Shown: positions 36,135 to 47,400 of the stretch, in pieces
Layout: each line of letters starts with the position of its first letter
Position numbering within the stretch: position 1 is the first letter of the stretch
The notes under the pieces: generated by a model
Told to the model about the DNA's origin: nothing
Seen by the model: the letters and a program-made list of their open reading frames with translations, nothing else
The model's database searches: none
Translations under genes and position numbers: made by a program
Assembly (NCBI RefSeq): GCF_000764305.2
Contig: NW_025935919.1
Location: 109,759 to 173,758 of the forward strand
Direction: 5' to 3'
Origin: Hyalella azteca
Taxonomy: Eukaryota > Arthropoda > Malacostraca > Amphipoda > Hyalellidae
DNA: 64,000 nt

Positions 36135-36594
36135 CCCAGGACATGCTTTTTGACTATAAAAGAAACACCGAGAATGTTGATATGCAGAAAATCACACCGA
36201 CCGATATCAACAACACAACTGGCCTTCCCAATGAAATCGAAATCTTCGTGGGAGCAAAGGTCATGCTACGGTCAAACATTGACGTCACAAAGAGCTTAGT
36301 GAATGGCACAATAGGATTCATCACTGAAATTATATGGCCACTATTCCGTAGAGCTCAAACGTACGATACAGACATACCATTTCTACGAATTGACTTCGGT
36401 AATGATGGCACTCACATCATTCAGCCAATATTGAAGCAATTCCCTGCCAAATATAGCTACGGAACAATGGAGAGAAGAATGCTCCCAATTATACTGTCAT
36501 GGGCCTCTACTGTACACAAGATGCAAGGAAGTACAGTAGAATACGCAGTGATTTATCTAGGATCAGCAATATTCGAAAGTGGACAAGCATACGT
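36135..36594 (+). pseudogene. C-terminal PIF1-like helicase fragment of a Helitron
   Basis: The open stretch encodes the late motifs of a Helitron Rep/helicase: LPNEIEIFVGAKVMLRSNID, then LVNGTIGFITEI, and ILSWASTVHKMQGSTVEYAV near the end. These match the PIF1/RecD2 pattern (L.vG..VML..N.D...GLvNGt.G and wA.TiHK.QG.T). The piece is open for about 150 codons with no upstream Rep/HUH part. Its left edge is the adapter junction and its right edge an N, so it was probably placed here by a chimeric mate-pair read or gap filling. I cannot tell which Helitron it comes from. Confidence 0.88.
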
Positions 36595-37280
36595 NGTACA
36601 TTTATACTAAACCATGAATAACAATACCTCAATATAAATTAAAGACTGCCACTCAATATATTTAAATATATGAAAAAATCAAAAAAATAAAAAAAATAAT
36701 GATTTTTTTTATAAAAAATCAAGTGATTTAATCACATGATTTATTCATTTTGATTTAATCATTGCCAACCCTGCTTTTGAGCCTGAGGGCTGAGTGCTGA
36801 GGCACTGACTCACAGTCTCACAGTGGTTGGTTGGTTGGCATTTACTTGGCAACCAGATTTTTAGACAGGAGTCAATTTTAAATTTACTCATCTACCATCA
36901 AACAGGGTAGGCCTAATAAGGAATGGGCAGGGTAAATAGGAACAGTTATCCCACATTTTGTAGAAATGTTAGAGCAGCTAAACTAATGGAAACATTGCAA
37001 AACTAAAAATAGTAGCTTTAAGTTCAACATTTTTACTATCTATTTAGCATAAAGCAAGTTAAGAAATCATACACTTATCATATCAAAAAGTCCCTGAAAA
37101 AAAGTGTGAAAAGTGAGATTTTGGAAACGTACTCCTGCAGACCAAAGACCATATAGATAGAAGAATTGGATTGGTTAAGTATGGACTGTCTGGTTTCTAA
37201 GATATGAAGATAAATACAAGTTCAGGACAGAAATAAGATCAGAGCAAAAAATCAAAAAGGTTTACTTTAAGGAAGGGAAG

Positions 37281-37607
37281 TTGCCTACAGCAGCCAGTCT
37301 ATTATTAGGACAGAGATTCAATTGTTTGTTTTGCAGTAGAAAATGCAAAACTGAAGCTTGTTTGAAAGCAGACAAGTTAACATTTGATGAGAGATTCACA
37401 AAGATTAAGGAAGGATGTGTGTGTATATTATGTCTCAATCCAGGACATTTTGCAAAAGCATGTCGCTTGTTTGTAAAATGTCAGATCTGCAGTAAGAAGC
37501 ACAAGACAGTTATGTGTTGTCAATTGGGAAAGGGAGCAAATCCTATGGAAGATACAGTAGTCAAAGAACTGGATGAAACAAGCAACCTCGACCCAGGCAT
37601 GGGATAG
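37281..37607 (+). pseudogene. BEL/Pao gag zinc-knuckle segment
   Basis: The frame contains FNCLFCSRKCKTEACLKADK, then CVCILCLNPGHFAKACR, then CQICSKKHKTVMCC: three consecutive Cys/His knuckles as in Pao-clade gag proteins, which bind element RNA. The second knuckle (CxxCxxxGHxxxxC) is intact. The frame stops at 37605, just before the inserted dispersed repeat. Confidence 0.88.
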
Positions 37608-37611
37608 GTAT

Positions 37612-38133
37612 ATCTACTTGGTGAGCCGCGACTGAATTTTTCGAGCCGTGTTTTTATGGATTTGCCAGCCATGATTCCATTTTTTTGAGCCGTGATTCCA
37701 TTTTACCAAGCCGCGAATTCCATATCTTGGTCATGAAAAGCCATTTACAAGGCGTGAATTTATTTACAAAGTCCATGCACGTGTAACCCCAAATCTCTAA
37801 TTTTACCCTAAAACAGTCAAATGGCAAAGATAAAATTTGTCTTTACTGTAAGTTGAGCATGTGTTAATGCAGTCTGACTGCTTTGACATGACCGCAACTA
37901 TGCACAATCTTCAACAAAATGTTTAGTTGATTTGTTTACATTACAATGATTAGGTATGTTTTTTCTGCAGGATATTTTGGCGGGAACGGTAAAGCAATGC
38001 GGATTGCGTAAGTTGAACATTTTATGAAGTGACATGTTTGCGAAGTGCAAACCGCAATTTTTCAATCAAACAAAAATTTATGACATTCGAGCCATGAGAT
38101 TTCATACCTACTGAAATTATATGATATTAGAGC
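37612..38133. repeat. ~525-bp dispersed repeat, copy B, inside the BEL/Pao remnant
   Basis: It aligns with copy A (30505-31027) from tatctacttggtgagccgcg to gatattagagc with about 10% scattered differences. It interrupts the retrotransposon between gag and protease, so it inserted after that element did. Confidence 0.87.
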
Positions 38134-38216
38134 CCCGATATTTCAGACAAAAATAGGACTTTTCCAGCCCTGCCTCGACCCAGAGACAGCCGCCTATCAG
38201 TATAGCATCCAGTGTA

Positions 38217-38750
38217 CGGACCAGCAGAGTTTTGATGAAGACACTGCTGGTAAAGGTACGAAGCACAGAATCAAGCCAACCCCAAAGAGTGAGACTATTA
38301 TTTGATGAGGGAAGTTGAATGAGTTCCATAACCTCATACTTAGTGAAGGAATTACAGAGTCAGCCTGTGACAGAGAACTATCTAGAGATGTGCTTGTGGC
38401 TGGCAGTGTTACCCCATTTAGAAAAACCTTCTGTCATAATGTATCTATCACAGGAATGGACGGAGAGGGAAAGATGTAAATAACACTACGGAGAAGAATA
38501 AGTTGGGAGGAGGTATTCCGATTTCCTCCTGTGCCAGCAGGCCTGTTAGCAGAAAGGCTTGAGAAACATGGAACCGCGTCAGTAATCTGTCAACCAATCA
38601 TGTAAAACGGAGCAATATTATTATTATTGGATCAGATTATGAAGCTCTTGTGAAGAGTGGTGCACGCATGGATTTGGGTAATGGCCTTTCAGCATGGGGT
38701 ACAAGATTTGGATGGACTGTTAGCGGCCCCATCAGCGAGTCCCAAGGTTA
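38217..38750 (+). pseudogene. BEL/Pao aspartyl protease (DUF1758) region
   Basis: One frame reads VLMKTLLVKVRSTESS followed by RVRLLFDEGS, the usual start of the protease domain, in which the DSGS active site has become DEGS. Further on, another frame reads IGSDYEALVKSG and AWGTRFGWTVSGP, the conserved end of this domain. Stops and frame changes between them show decay. Confidence 0.82.
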
Positions 38751-39389
38751 AACCTCAATAGACATGTTTTGCGCCAAGCAACATATTTCGAAGTTGTAGA
38801 ATTTGGAGTTAATAAAGCCCGTGCAATAGAATCACATTTCTGGTCAGATGAACCCAGCTGATCTTCCTTCACAAGGATGCAGTCCAGAAGAACTAGCAGC
38901 ATCAAACTTGTGGGAGGGCCCAATTTGGCTCAAATTTCATGATCAACGGCCCAGATTGAAAACAAATCCACAGATGAAGATCAGGTTAATTTGGAACAAA
39001 AGGTCATGAAAGCAAACATGGTTATGAAGACCGGAACAAGAATCTTTCCTAACGTTGGGAAGCAATTATGTTTGTTGGAGTTACATCATGCAGAGTCACA
39101 CGTGATTAGATATATATAAGAAGATGGCGCAGACGAGAATACCACCAAGAGACTTCCCATTGTGAGATGTCCCAATGGTATATTAAGAGTCAAAACAGCA
39201 ATCACAAACGGCAATGGCAGCGAGGAATTTTGTTAACCTATCCTGATGCCCGGAAGACACAAGATGGTACAAGCAATGATAAAGGAATGTCATCAAAATT
39301 ATTGTCACACAGGAACACAGTTTCTCATGGGGAGGTTGTGGACAAGATTTTGGATAATCTAAGCAAGGAGATCAATCTCATCTGTACTA

Positions 39390-39870
39390 CATCACTGTGG
39401 TAAATGTCAACGGTATGAAAAAGGAAAAGTGAGCGTGGAGATGGCGCCTCTTCCCAAAAGAAGATTATAAAGAGGAGAGGTGTTTTCAACTACTGGAGTA
39501 GATTTAACCGGACCCTTATTTTTTAATAATAGAAAGTATGGATTGTCTTATACACTTGTGCTGTGTACCAATGTATAGTGTTGGATTTAATAAGATCACT
39601 GGACACAGCCACATTTGTTCAATCATTGGAACGCTTTATTGCTGACCACGGACATCCAACCACTCTCTACTCAGATAATGGGACAAACTTTGTGGGAGCA
39701 TGTAATATTTTTAATACATTGGATTGGAAAGCAGTCAAAGAAAAGAGTGAAGTGTAACAATGTGGATACTAAATCCCCCAACGGCTGCCTGGTGGGGTGG
39801 CTTCTGGGAACGCATGGTCAAGTCAGTAAAAGAGTTGTTACGAAGAATGTTGGGGAGGGCAAAACTGGAT
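39390..39870 (+). pseudogene. BEL/Pao integrase remnant
   Basis: Across several frames: a zinc-binding HHCGKCQRYEKGKV (about 39390), then TTGVDLTGPLFF carrying the first Asp (about 39495), YSDNGTNFVGA carrying the second Asp (about 39670), and AWWGGFWERMVKSVKELLRR carrying the Glu (about 39785). All three catalytic acidic residues of the DDE integrase survive, but frameshifts and stops separate them. Confidence 0.88.
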
Positions 39871-40464
39871 TACGACCGACTCTGAACCATATTCACATCA
39901 GTGGCAGTTACAATTAATGACTGTCTGCTCATGACCGTTACCAAAGACCCAGAGGACCTGACTCCACTCACCCCTGCAATGTTCATGAAAGAAACGAAGA
40001 ATATGCACTTTCATGAAGTGGAAGAAATAACGGCAATGAGCTTCCGCCAAAGGCATGAAAAACTTATAAAGCTAAGGGAGTCCCTTAACACGCATTTTTG
40101 TAAGGAATACCTTGGTCTTCTGGTGCGCTAACCCATTCAGAAGTCAACTGAACTGACAATAGGACAGCTTGTATTAATTAGATAAGATGGAAAGAAAATA
40201 TATGACTGGCCATTGAAGAGAGTCAAGGAACTTATCAAGGGAACTGATGGAATGGTGCGCACTATAAGGCTGAGTACTGTTGCTGGCACCATACTGAGAC
40301 CGCTCCAGCATTTGTACCCTCTAGAGCTGCCCAATGTACCTGTAGCTCCTGTGTCCGATAAATCTAGAGGAGTGGTTGAGGAAACGTAAGCTCAAGATCA
40401 AACAACCAACGAGGAAGGAGCTAAAACCACTGAAGAAGCATGGAGATCAAGATTTGGACAGCAT

Positions 40465-42735
40465 TTGATTGCAACTAAGAAGCTCAATTTATGAAATTAA
40501 GATTATTGTAAATTATTCATGTTAGGTTCATAATTTAGGGGAAGGATGTGAGATTTCATTTTATATTTTTTAGAGTTTGTAGAGTCGAAATTATGTTAGA
40601 TATTTGATAGCCCAATATTTCTTTGTTCGCTCAAAATTTTGGTGTCAGTGTGTTTTCGTAGCCAGATTATTGCCTGTAGCTCTTATTTCCAATCAAAATA
40701 GATTTTTGTGATGGCAAAATTTTTACATTGCAAGTGACATTAATAAACTCAATAGTCAACTTTTGGGTGGCTTGAAAATTTGAGTGAAATAAAGTAAATA
40801 ATTAGTGTAAATCAGTTTTGTATCCTCAACAACCAACTAATTATTATAACAAGATCTTTTGGAGTCAGATCAAAGCAGAAGAGTTTAACTCGTTGTGAAC
40901 ACCAGAATTGCAAACTGAGGTCGGGTAGATCCTACTAAGCAATTCAAGATTCAACAGATATGCATCGTATCAATAAAGGAAAAACAAGTAAAAATCACAG
41001 AAAATGTCATTTATTCTACATTTACATCATCTACAAAGGAAGAAGAGGATTTCAGAGTACTGTTAATAATGTATAAGTACACTTTGCATGCTTCAAACAT
41101 TCAAAATTAAGTTTTATTTCAAGTGTCCTGGATAACCCTGTTTCCAGGGGTAATTCGGGTCGCTTTTATTTGCGTCTGGCGCCTTAACAATAGCATATGG
41201 AATTTTTTTATGATGCCATATGATAGCCCTTGCAAAGAGCTACAAAATGAGCCCAAACTTGTTTATGAAAAAATTCATGGTAAGAAGTTATAAACAAAAA
41301 ACGCTAGAAACCGTCCCTTATTACCCCATTTGATGGTATGTAGCTCAAACTTCAAACTCCAATGTTTTGTTCAATATATATTTAATAATGATTGCTGGTT
41401 ATTGCCTAATTGGTATACATAATCCAAAGTGGAAATGAGAGATCATGGCACTGGCAGTGGCAGTACACATATCTGGATTCTGGAATATTTGGAAGAAACG
41501 AAGAATCTTCCTAAAATTACATGTGGGAAAATTGTGGTATAAAATTGGCCCAATTTTTTAGTTAGGGCAGCACACGCATGCGCTAAACACAAATGACATG
41601 ACTCCCATCTCATCTGTAATAATGTGCAACATTTCTCAAAAATCACTTGTAAAAACTTTTTTATATCTTGGATAAAATATGCCATTTTTCTTATTTTTAC
41701 CAAAAAAATTAGGTCAGTGCCTAATAAAAATGGTAAAGCTTGGGGAAAAATGAAGTTGAAGCATGGCCAGTTCACCATAAAAAAGTGAAGTACCCTCTAG
41801 CAGGGGAACTCTTGTCTTTGTTTGCAGGTGTCCTGACTAGCTTCTATCCAATTTTTCCAAATTGACACGCATTATATCCATCACAGTACCTGTGCTGCTG
41901 ATATCTTTTCTACAGAGGGCCAATGTGGATATTCACAAATTTGAATGATTTCTTAAACCTAACAAAATTTTTCTAGACTAGACTAGCAGTTTCATCCATT
42001 TAAATACCAAATGAAACGAGACATCCAAGTTTCACCATGGGTTGAAGATACAATGAGCAGATCTGCCAGTTCATAGATTTGTTGGGATCAAAACTTATGA
42101 GTAGAGCCTTTGATGTCAAGATATTTGTATAATTTCAAGCTTCCCATTAAGGCAGCTTGATCTTGAGCTGGCATATATTTTTAGTTAGGTACTGAACCAA
42201 TGTCAAATAATTGATCAATGTGTCAGCACCATGTTGATCAGTCCCGTCACCGTGGTATCAATATCACTTGATTCTTTCAACTACAAATTAACCAAGAATT
42301 TTTAAGCATAGAAATTACTAGAAATTTCTGTTTTTTGTAACAAAAGTATTCACTATTCAAGCAGGCTAGATCCATCATCTATCCCTACTTTGCTAATAAA
42401 ATTACCTCAAAAAATAGCCCAATTACATACACACATACAATTTTGTCTTTTCAAGCCAATTAAACAACTATTTTTTGTACTTTGCATTGACGGATTCAGA
42501 TTGGCCTGAGGCCCTGAGCTTACCCATTCTTATATTTATCAACTTGAATATATTATTGAAAGAAAATATAGGTACACTATTATTACTACCGTAGTCTTTT
42601 TACTAGTGATATAGTTTGGTGATCTGATATAGTTCACTGGTCTTCTTGATTGAAAACCAGTGAATGCTTTATATTAGCAATTTTCTTATATTTTGTTTAC
42701 ATTATTATTTATTACTATAAATATTATCTCATTTA
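40465..42735. other. Intergenic stretch upstream of BLCAP
   Basis: No gene was recognised. The part just left of 42739 would hold the BLCAP promoter or 5' introns, but I see no distinctive promoter motif. Confidence 0.4.
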
Positions 42736-42767
42736 CAGACATCTATAACTGAGGAAATCAACAAAGA

Positions 42768-43614
42768 ATGTATTGTTTGCAGTGGCTGATACCAGTGTTG
42801 CTCATACCTAAGCCTGTTCCTGCAGGACTCCTACACAATCATGTAGTCTTTGTGCTTTTATATCTTGCAGGTTTCTTTTTAGAAAGGAAACCTTGCACCA
42901 TTTGTTCTCTTGTTTTCCTGGCTGCTGTTACTGTCCTCTGCTACTCTGGCATTGGAAACTGCTTGTTTTGGCCTATGCCTGAATGTCAAGGTGAGTGCTT
43001 TGCAGTTAAGTGTTCTTTCAAATTTCAATGGTGTTGACCAAGTATCTAAATTCTTGTTAATGGTTTGGTGGGTTAGGACAAATTTCAATATTTTTGTCAG
43101 AAGTCCAACGTGGAAGCAGTTAGCAGTCCTATCCAAATTTACCATACCCCAGTCTTCAAAATTCCCTACTCATTTGAAAAATTGTGAGTGCTGATGGAAG
43201 TATCATAATATAAATGATTGCATCATTTGTACATTGTGTACTGTGTAGGTATTAATTATGAATTTTTGTAATCCTTGAAATTGTTCACTTTTAATTGAAT
43301 TTGACATTAAGTCTCTCAACTTAACTTCAGTTCTGTATCAGTAATGTTGTCAAGAGATCCCTGCATTTTGAAGTAACACCCAGAGTAATGCAAACAACCC
43401 CTAAATGTGGTGGCAGTCGCAATCTTGTTTTGTAATTTGTTCAGAACACCTGTCATAGTTTCCTTTTCCAGTAAATCTGCGCAAGCATTTATGAAGCTTC
43501 TCACCTGGATTATTTTCAACAATCAATCTTGTATGAACAGTTACTGTACATATATCTGTATATTTACATTTTGCAGATGATGGAGGCGGGGAGTTGTGTG
43601 AGGGAGCTGGCTGA
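42768..43614 (+). CDS. BLCAP: BLCAP (bladder cancer-associated protein, BC10) orthologue, two coding exons
   Basis: BLCAP is a small, highly conserved membrane protein; its exact biochemical role is not settled. Coding parts are 42768-42990 and 43577-43614, 86 residues against 87 in human. The N terminus [16 protein letters not shown] is nearly identical to the vertebrate protein. Two hydrophobic segments (about residues 21-37 and 46-60) flank [10 protein letters not shown], the family signature. A tttacag acceptor at 42738 starts the exon 29 bases before the ATG. The donor CAAG|gtgagtg (42990) and acceptor ttttgcag (43576) are strong. The spliced tail reads [17 protein letters not shown]. 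If the intron is retained, an 89-residue form ends at 43037 instead. The first 68 residues are secure; the tail is inferred from splice signals. Confidence 0.9.
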
Positions 43615-44414
43615 CTGCCGATGTGCAGACATGCAAGTGGAGCTGACATTCGCTGAAACTTCAGCCAGCCGATGACATTTACATCACTTCATTTATCTCT
43701 CAACTTTGTATGTGTGCCTCTTTTTTAGCGTGATTATTAATTGCTTAGTTTCATTGGGCTTGAATTAGGTTACATTTTTTACTACAATCCTGGAATTGAT
43801 CAGTGGATTAATATTTACCATGGAGCAAGTATATACAGGAATGAGATGACATTATCTCATCTGTACAGAAATTCAGAAGAAAGATTTAGCCTAAAATACT
43901 ATGGCTTGTAAGGGTACAACTTGTTGATTGAAGTCAATATTTTGGTAAATTTTTATCATATATTTTGTTTTTCTATGCATTGTAATTGCAAATTAGAAAA
44001 ATTACAAAAAAAAACACCTTTCATTGAGCTAAGTGCTATATTGTTCATCTTGTTTATATAACTTGAAAATTATTTGTCTAGTGGAAACTGGTCTAGTAGA
44101 ATAATCAAAATTCTTCACAGTCACCATTATGTTAAATTTTATTTCCAATATAGTTTTTATTAGTTTTTATAAAGCATTATTTGAAAGGAGTTTGAGATGC
44201 AGACAAAATAATGCGTAAATGCGTTGACGTAAATGTGCGTTGACGTAAAAATAACCTGGTACCCTGATATACCGGTATAGGTAATTATAATACTTGCAAT
44301 TATATTGTGTCATTGACAGCAAATTTTATTCTCTATTATTACATAATTTTATTGATGGATCTCTTTGAAGATTTTTCCAAGGTTATTGTTGTCTGCGCCA
44401 AGACATCATAGTTG

Positions 44415-44451
44415 AATAAAGTGTCTGATATATTTTCGGCGCCCCAATAAA
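44415..44451 (+). promoter_or_regulatory. Possible BLCAP polyadenylation signals
   Basis: Two AATAAA hexamers (44415-44420 and 44446-44451) lie about 0.8 kb past the BLCAP stop in a T-rich stretch. Position and motif are all that support this. Confidence 0.3.
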
Positions 44452-44459
44452 GCAATCGC

Positions 44460-47400
44460 CATTCATTGTTTTCTGTTTAACTTTATGCAAGGGGACAGAT
44501 TTATCCCTCCTATCTATTTATTTTTATTTTTTTGTAGTTTGAAATGTTTTCATTAATTTAACACTGCTACGTACGTATTTCAAGTGCTGATGGCAGTTCG
44601 GTCTAGCTGCTAGTACACGTGCTGATGGCTAGTTTTTGTATTATCTCGTGGAAAGTTTTCCTGGAACTTGGCTTGTTTGTAAAAAGTAATCTAATTTTAT
44701 GCTCACAGTTTTTTGGCTAACATGTATCATGCACTTAACATCTAGCATCTCCCTCTACATAATAGTCATAAACATCGATGCTACAACGTCTAACAAGTTA
44801 TAACTCGTTGCTCATAACCTGCCGCTACTTTCGCGATGAATTGGCCTAAATATGAGTGCTGGGATTGTCAGTTGTGTGTCATGAGATAAGTGAAGCAATG
44901 TTCTACAGCTCGACTGCCTTGTCTTATCGGCCACGTTTGTTGCTCTTGGTTGTCTTCAAATTGCTTGGTCTGTGGTTCCAAACTGTGGTACACGTTTATA
45001 CCACACTAGGGCATTCCACGTGGTACGGGAATATTTTCGTGGAATGAATAATTGGTAGTTTGTTACTTTTTAATTCACTTTGAATGTTTTCTAACATAAC
45101 AAAATCTAGTAACGATTTGCAACAATTACTGCACTTCTTTTCCTGGTCGCAGCAGTACACCATTGAATTCCTGAAGTACATGTATAAATATATACGTGAT
45201 TTGCTTATGATTGTGTTGTGTAAGACCAAATGATGATTGCAACCAAAACCACTTATTACCAGCTAATACTGCGCGGCATGTGTGTGGTGGTACAGAACCT
45301 ATGCGTGGTACGCGATCAAAAGAAGTCAAAAAATCGATGCGGTTTATCGTTAGCTGTTCACGTGTGTTACTCCGTGCTACACTTCTTGTCATGCAGATAA
45401 ATTTTCTTTGGTTTTTCCTTCACCCATGCAGTTTCTGTCAACCGTTCCCCCTGTGCTCAGTAGGCTGTTATCGTCTTCTGCCCTCATCGGCTGGGCAGAG
45501 GAAATGAGGTCCTTAATTATTGAAATGTTTAACATAACAAATGACATGCTCGTGCCGACCTATACTTTATCTCGCTTGCCTAATCCGCCCTCATCAGAGC
45601 ATCTGCAGTCTTAGGTAGTCTGGGGCCATGTGGCCTCCCGCCAGCAATAGTTACATAAATTTCCCTAAATCTGAGGAACTGTGATAAGTACGTATTTTAA
45701 TTGTATTGTAGTGTATGTAGTAGCGTATTCACTTTATTACCCCGTCAGAGATCAAACCGCGCTTACTGCGGCTTTGAAAATACAGGACCTCGTTGCAGAC
45801 TCTGGCTCGTGCTGCTCCTAAAGAAACCATTTGTAAGGGACTTCACAGCTCTTAAGGGACACTGAAAATGGCTTTAAATTTTGAAAGTGCCCAGACGCGG
45901 GTAACCGTATAATAACTTGGTGATTTTTTGTAGCTCTCTATGCTAATTTGGCATTCCCGATCGGTTGAGGGTTTTGCTTTATGTACATAGGCTTATCATT
46001 AGAACTTGAATGATTTTAACCGCTCCTAGTATTTTTAAAACGTTTTTTTCCTTAAATTGAACTTTCCTTTACAACCATTGTGGCATATTGTTGGGACCTC
46101 GTTTTAGGGTATGAATTTCAGAATATTAGGGACTTAACAAACTCCGGTAATTAAAATTCATGATTCACATTAAGCTCACGAGACGCTCTTGAGACAACGT
46201 GTCGTCGAAGCCTCTCTGTGAGCTGCGTGGTGTGCCGACGCCGAGCATAGAGCCAAGTTGGAGCCAATATCAGGTGGCTGGCGCTAATAGTTCTCGGTGA
46301 AACGTGCGACAACCTAGCACTGGAAGTTAGTTGGAAGATAAGTTATTGAAAACTTTGATACTACTTGGTTTGTACGATAATTGTTGACCCTAATTTTTCT
46401 GTGTAAAGCCGTAGTTTCTCAGAAAATACGGTGTAATGTTTCTTGCAGGGAATGCTAACCTCAAAATGTTAGTTTAGTGGCCAAATGTTTATTAGCGCTT
46501 CTGCTATTTAACTATCGAACGTGCAACGAAATCAAGAACGATAGATTACCAATTGCAGACTTCATTTTAGGTATAGGAGACAACAAATTTCTACTGCATA
46601 TCCACAGATACACCTCAGTCTATGCATCAAACATAAGACTATCTTTAACGATTGCGTGATTTTGAAGACAATTGGGTGAATATTTTTTACCTCGCTGGTT
46701 TGTATCCCTTAGCCGTACTGTTGATTTGTATTTTAAAGCGTGATTTTTTTTCATATTTACAGGAAATAAATTTAGCCCAAGCCCCTTGGCTTAACATTGT
46801 GTGCGCTTCAGACCACTTGCAGTAAAGGCGACTGATATCTGATAAATAATTGAACATCGTAAGCTATTTTCATTATCTCCTGCGATAGTATCCACTGCTG
46901 CTGCTAAGTTCGCTGCAACCTGTGCTGTCTCCAAACAGGTGAGAATGAAACAATCAATTTTAGCTTACTTGATTATTCGGGCGCGTTGACGTCTCTCATC
47001 ACGCCTATGCACACCATAAATCAGGAAGTGCCAGTAGCTGAAAGGTCTCAAACAGATTTAACAAACCTCGTAACACATCCCAGCCAGAGGCTAAATACGT
47101 AGAAGTTCGTAAACGCAACGCACGTCTGACGCAATTATCTGACGATCTCACGAATGGCAGTCAATTGTTAGCATCAATAATCATAATTAGAGTCTTCGAC
47201 TTAGATGAGCAATTTCGCGTTTAGTTACATGTAGAGGATTTGAAATTAAATGACATAGTAGACATCAAAGGATACAATTGACTTTCAAATTTGTGTGACT
47301 CAGACTCAGTTACACGAGGCTGCCACAGATCGTTGGCTTCTACAGAATTCGTTCATGAAAATCCGGTGATGTAGGCAAATGTCAGTCATTGAATTAAGGA

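Larger units (their letters stand above)
35860..36773. mobile_element. hAT-like element with perfect 8-bp target-site duplication
   Basis: It starts CAGGGTTGGCAA and ends TTGCCAACCCTG. CTTTTGAG flanks it on both sides (35852-35859 and 36774-36781). CAGGG-type termini with 8-bp duplications are hAT hallmarks. The sub-terminal sequence is A/T-homopolymeric (35885-35950 and 36660-36760), so the native element is probably a short AT-rich MITE. The middle is interrupted by a Nextera junction, a Helitron helicase piece and an N (36595) that do not belong to a hAT element. Confidence 0.87.
36900..40460 (+). mobile_element. Degenerate BEL/Pao LTR retrotransposon
   Basis: In order along the plus strand: gag zinc knuckles (37281-37607), an aspartyl protease/DUF1758 region (about 38217-38750), a linker block LWEGPIWLKFHDQRPR (about 38905-38955), an integrase (about 39390-39870) and a DUF5641-like tail (about 39890-40330). 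The reverse transcriptase and RNase H regions are missing between 38750 and 38890. Frameshifts and stops separate every block, and a 525-bp dispersed repeat sits in the gag-pol interval (37612-38133). LTRs were not identified. It is an old, inactive copy. Confidence 0.9.
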
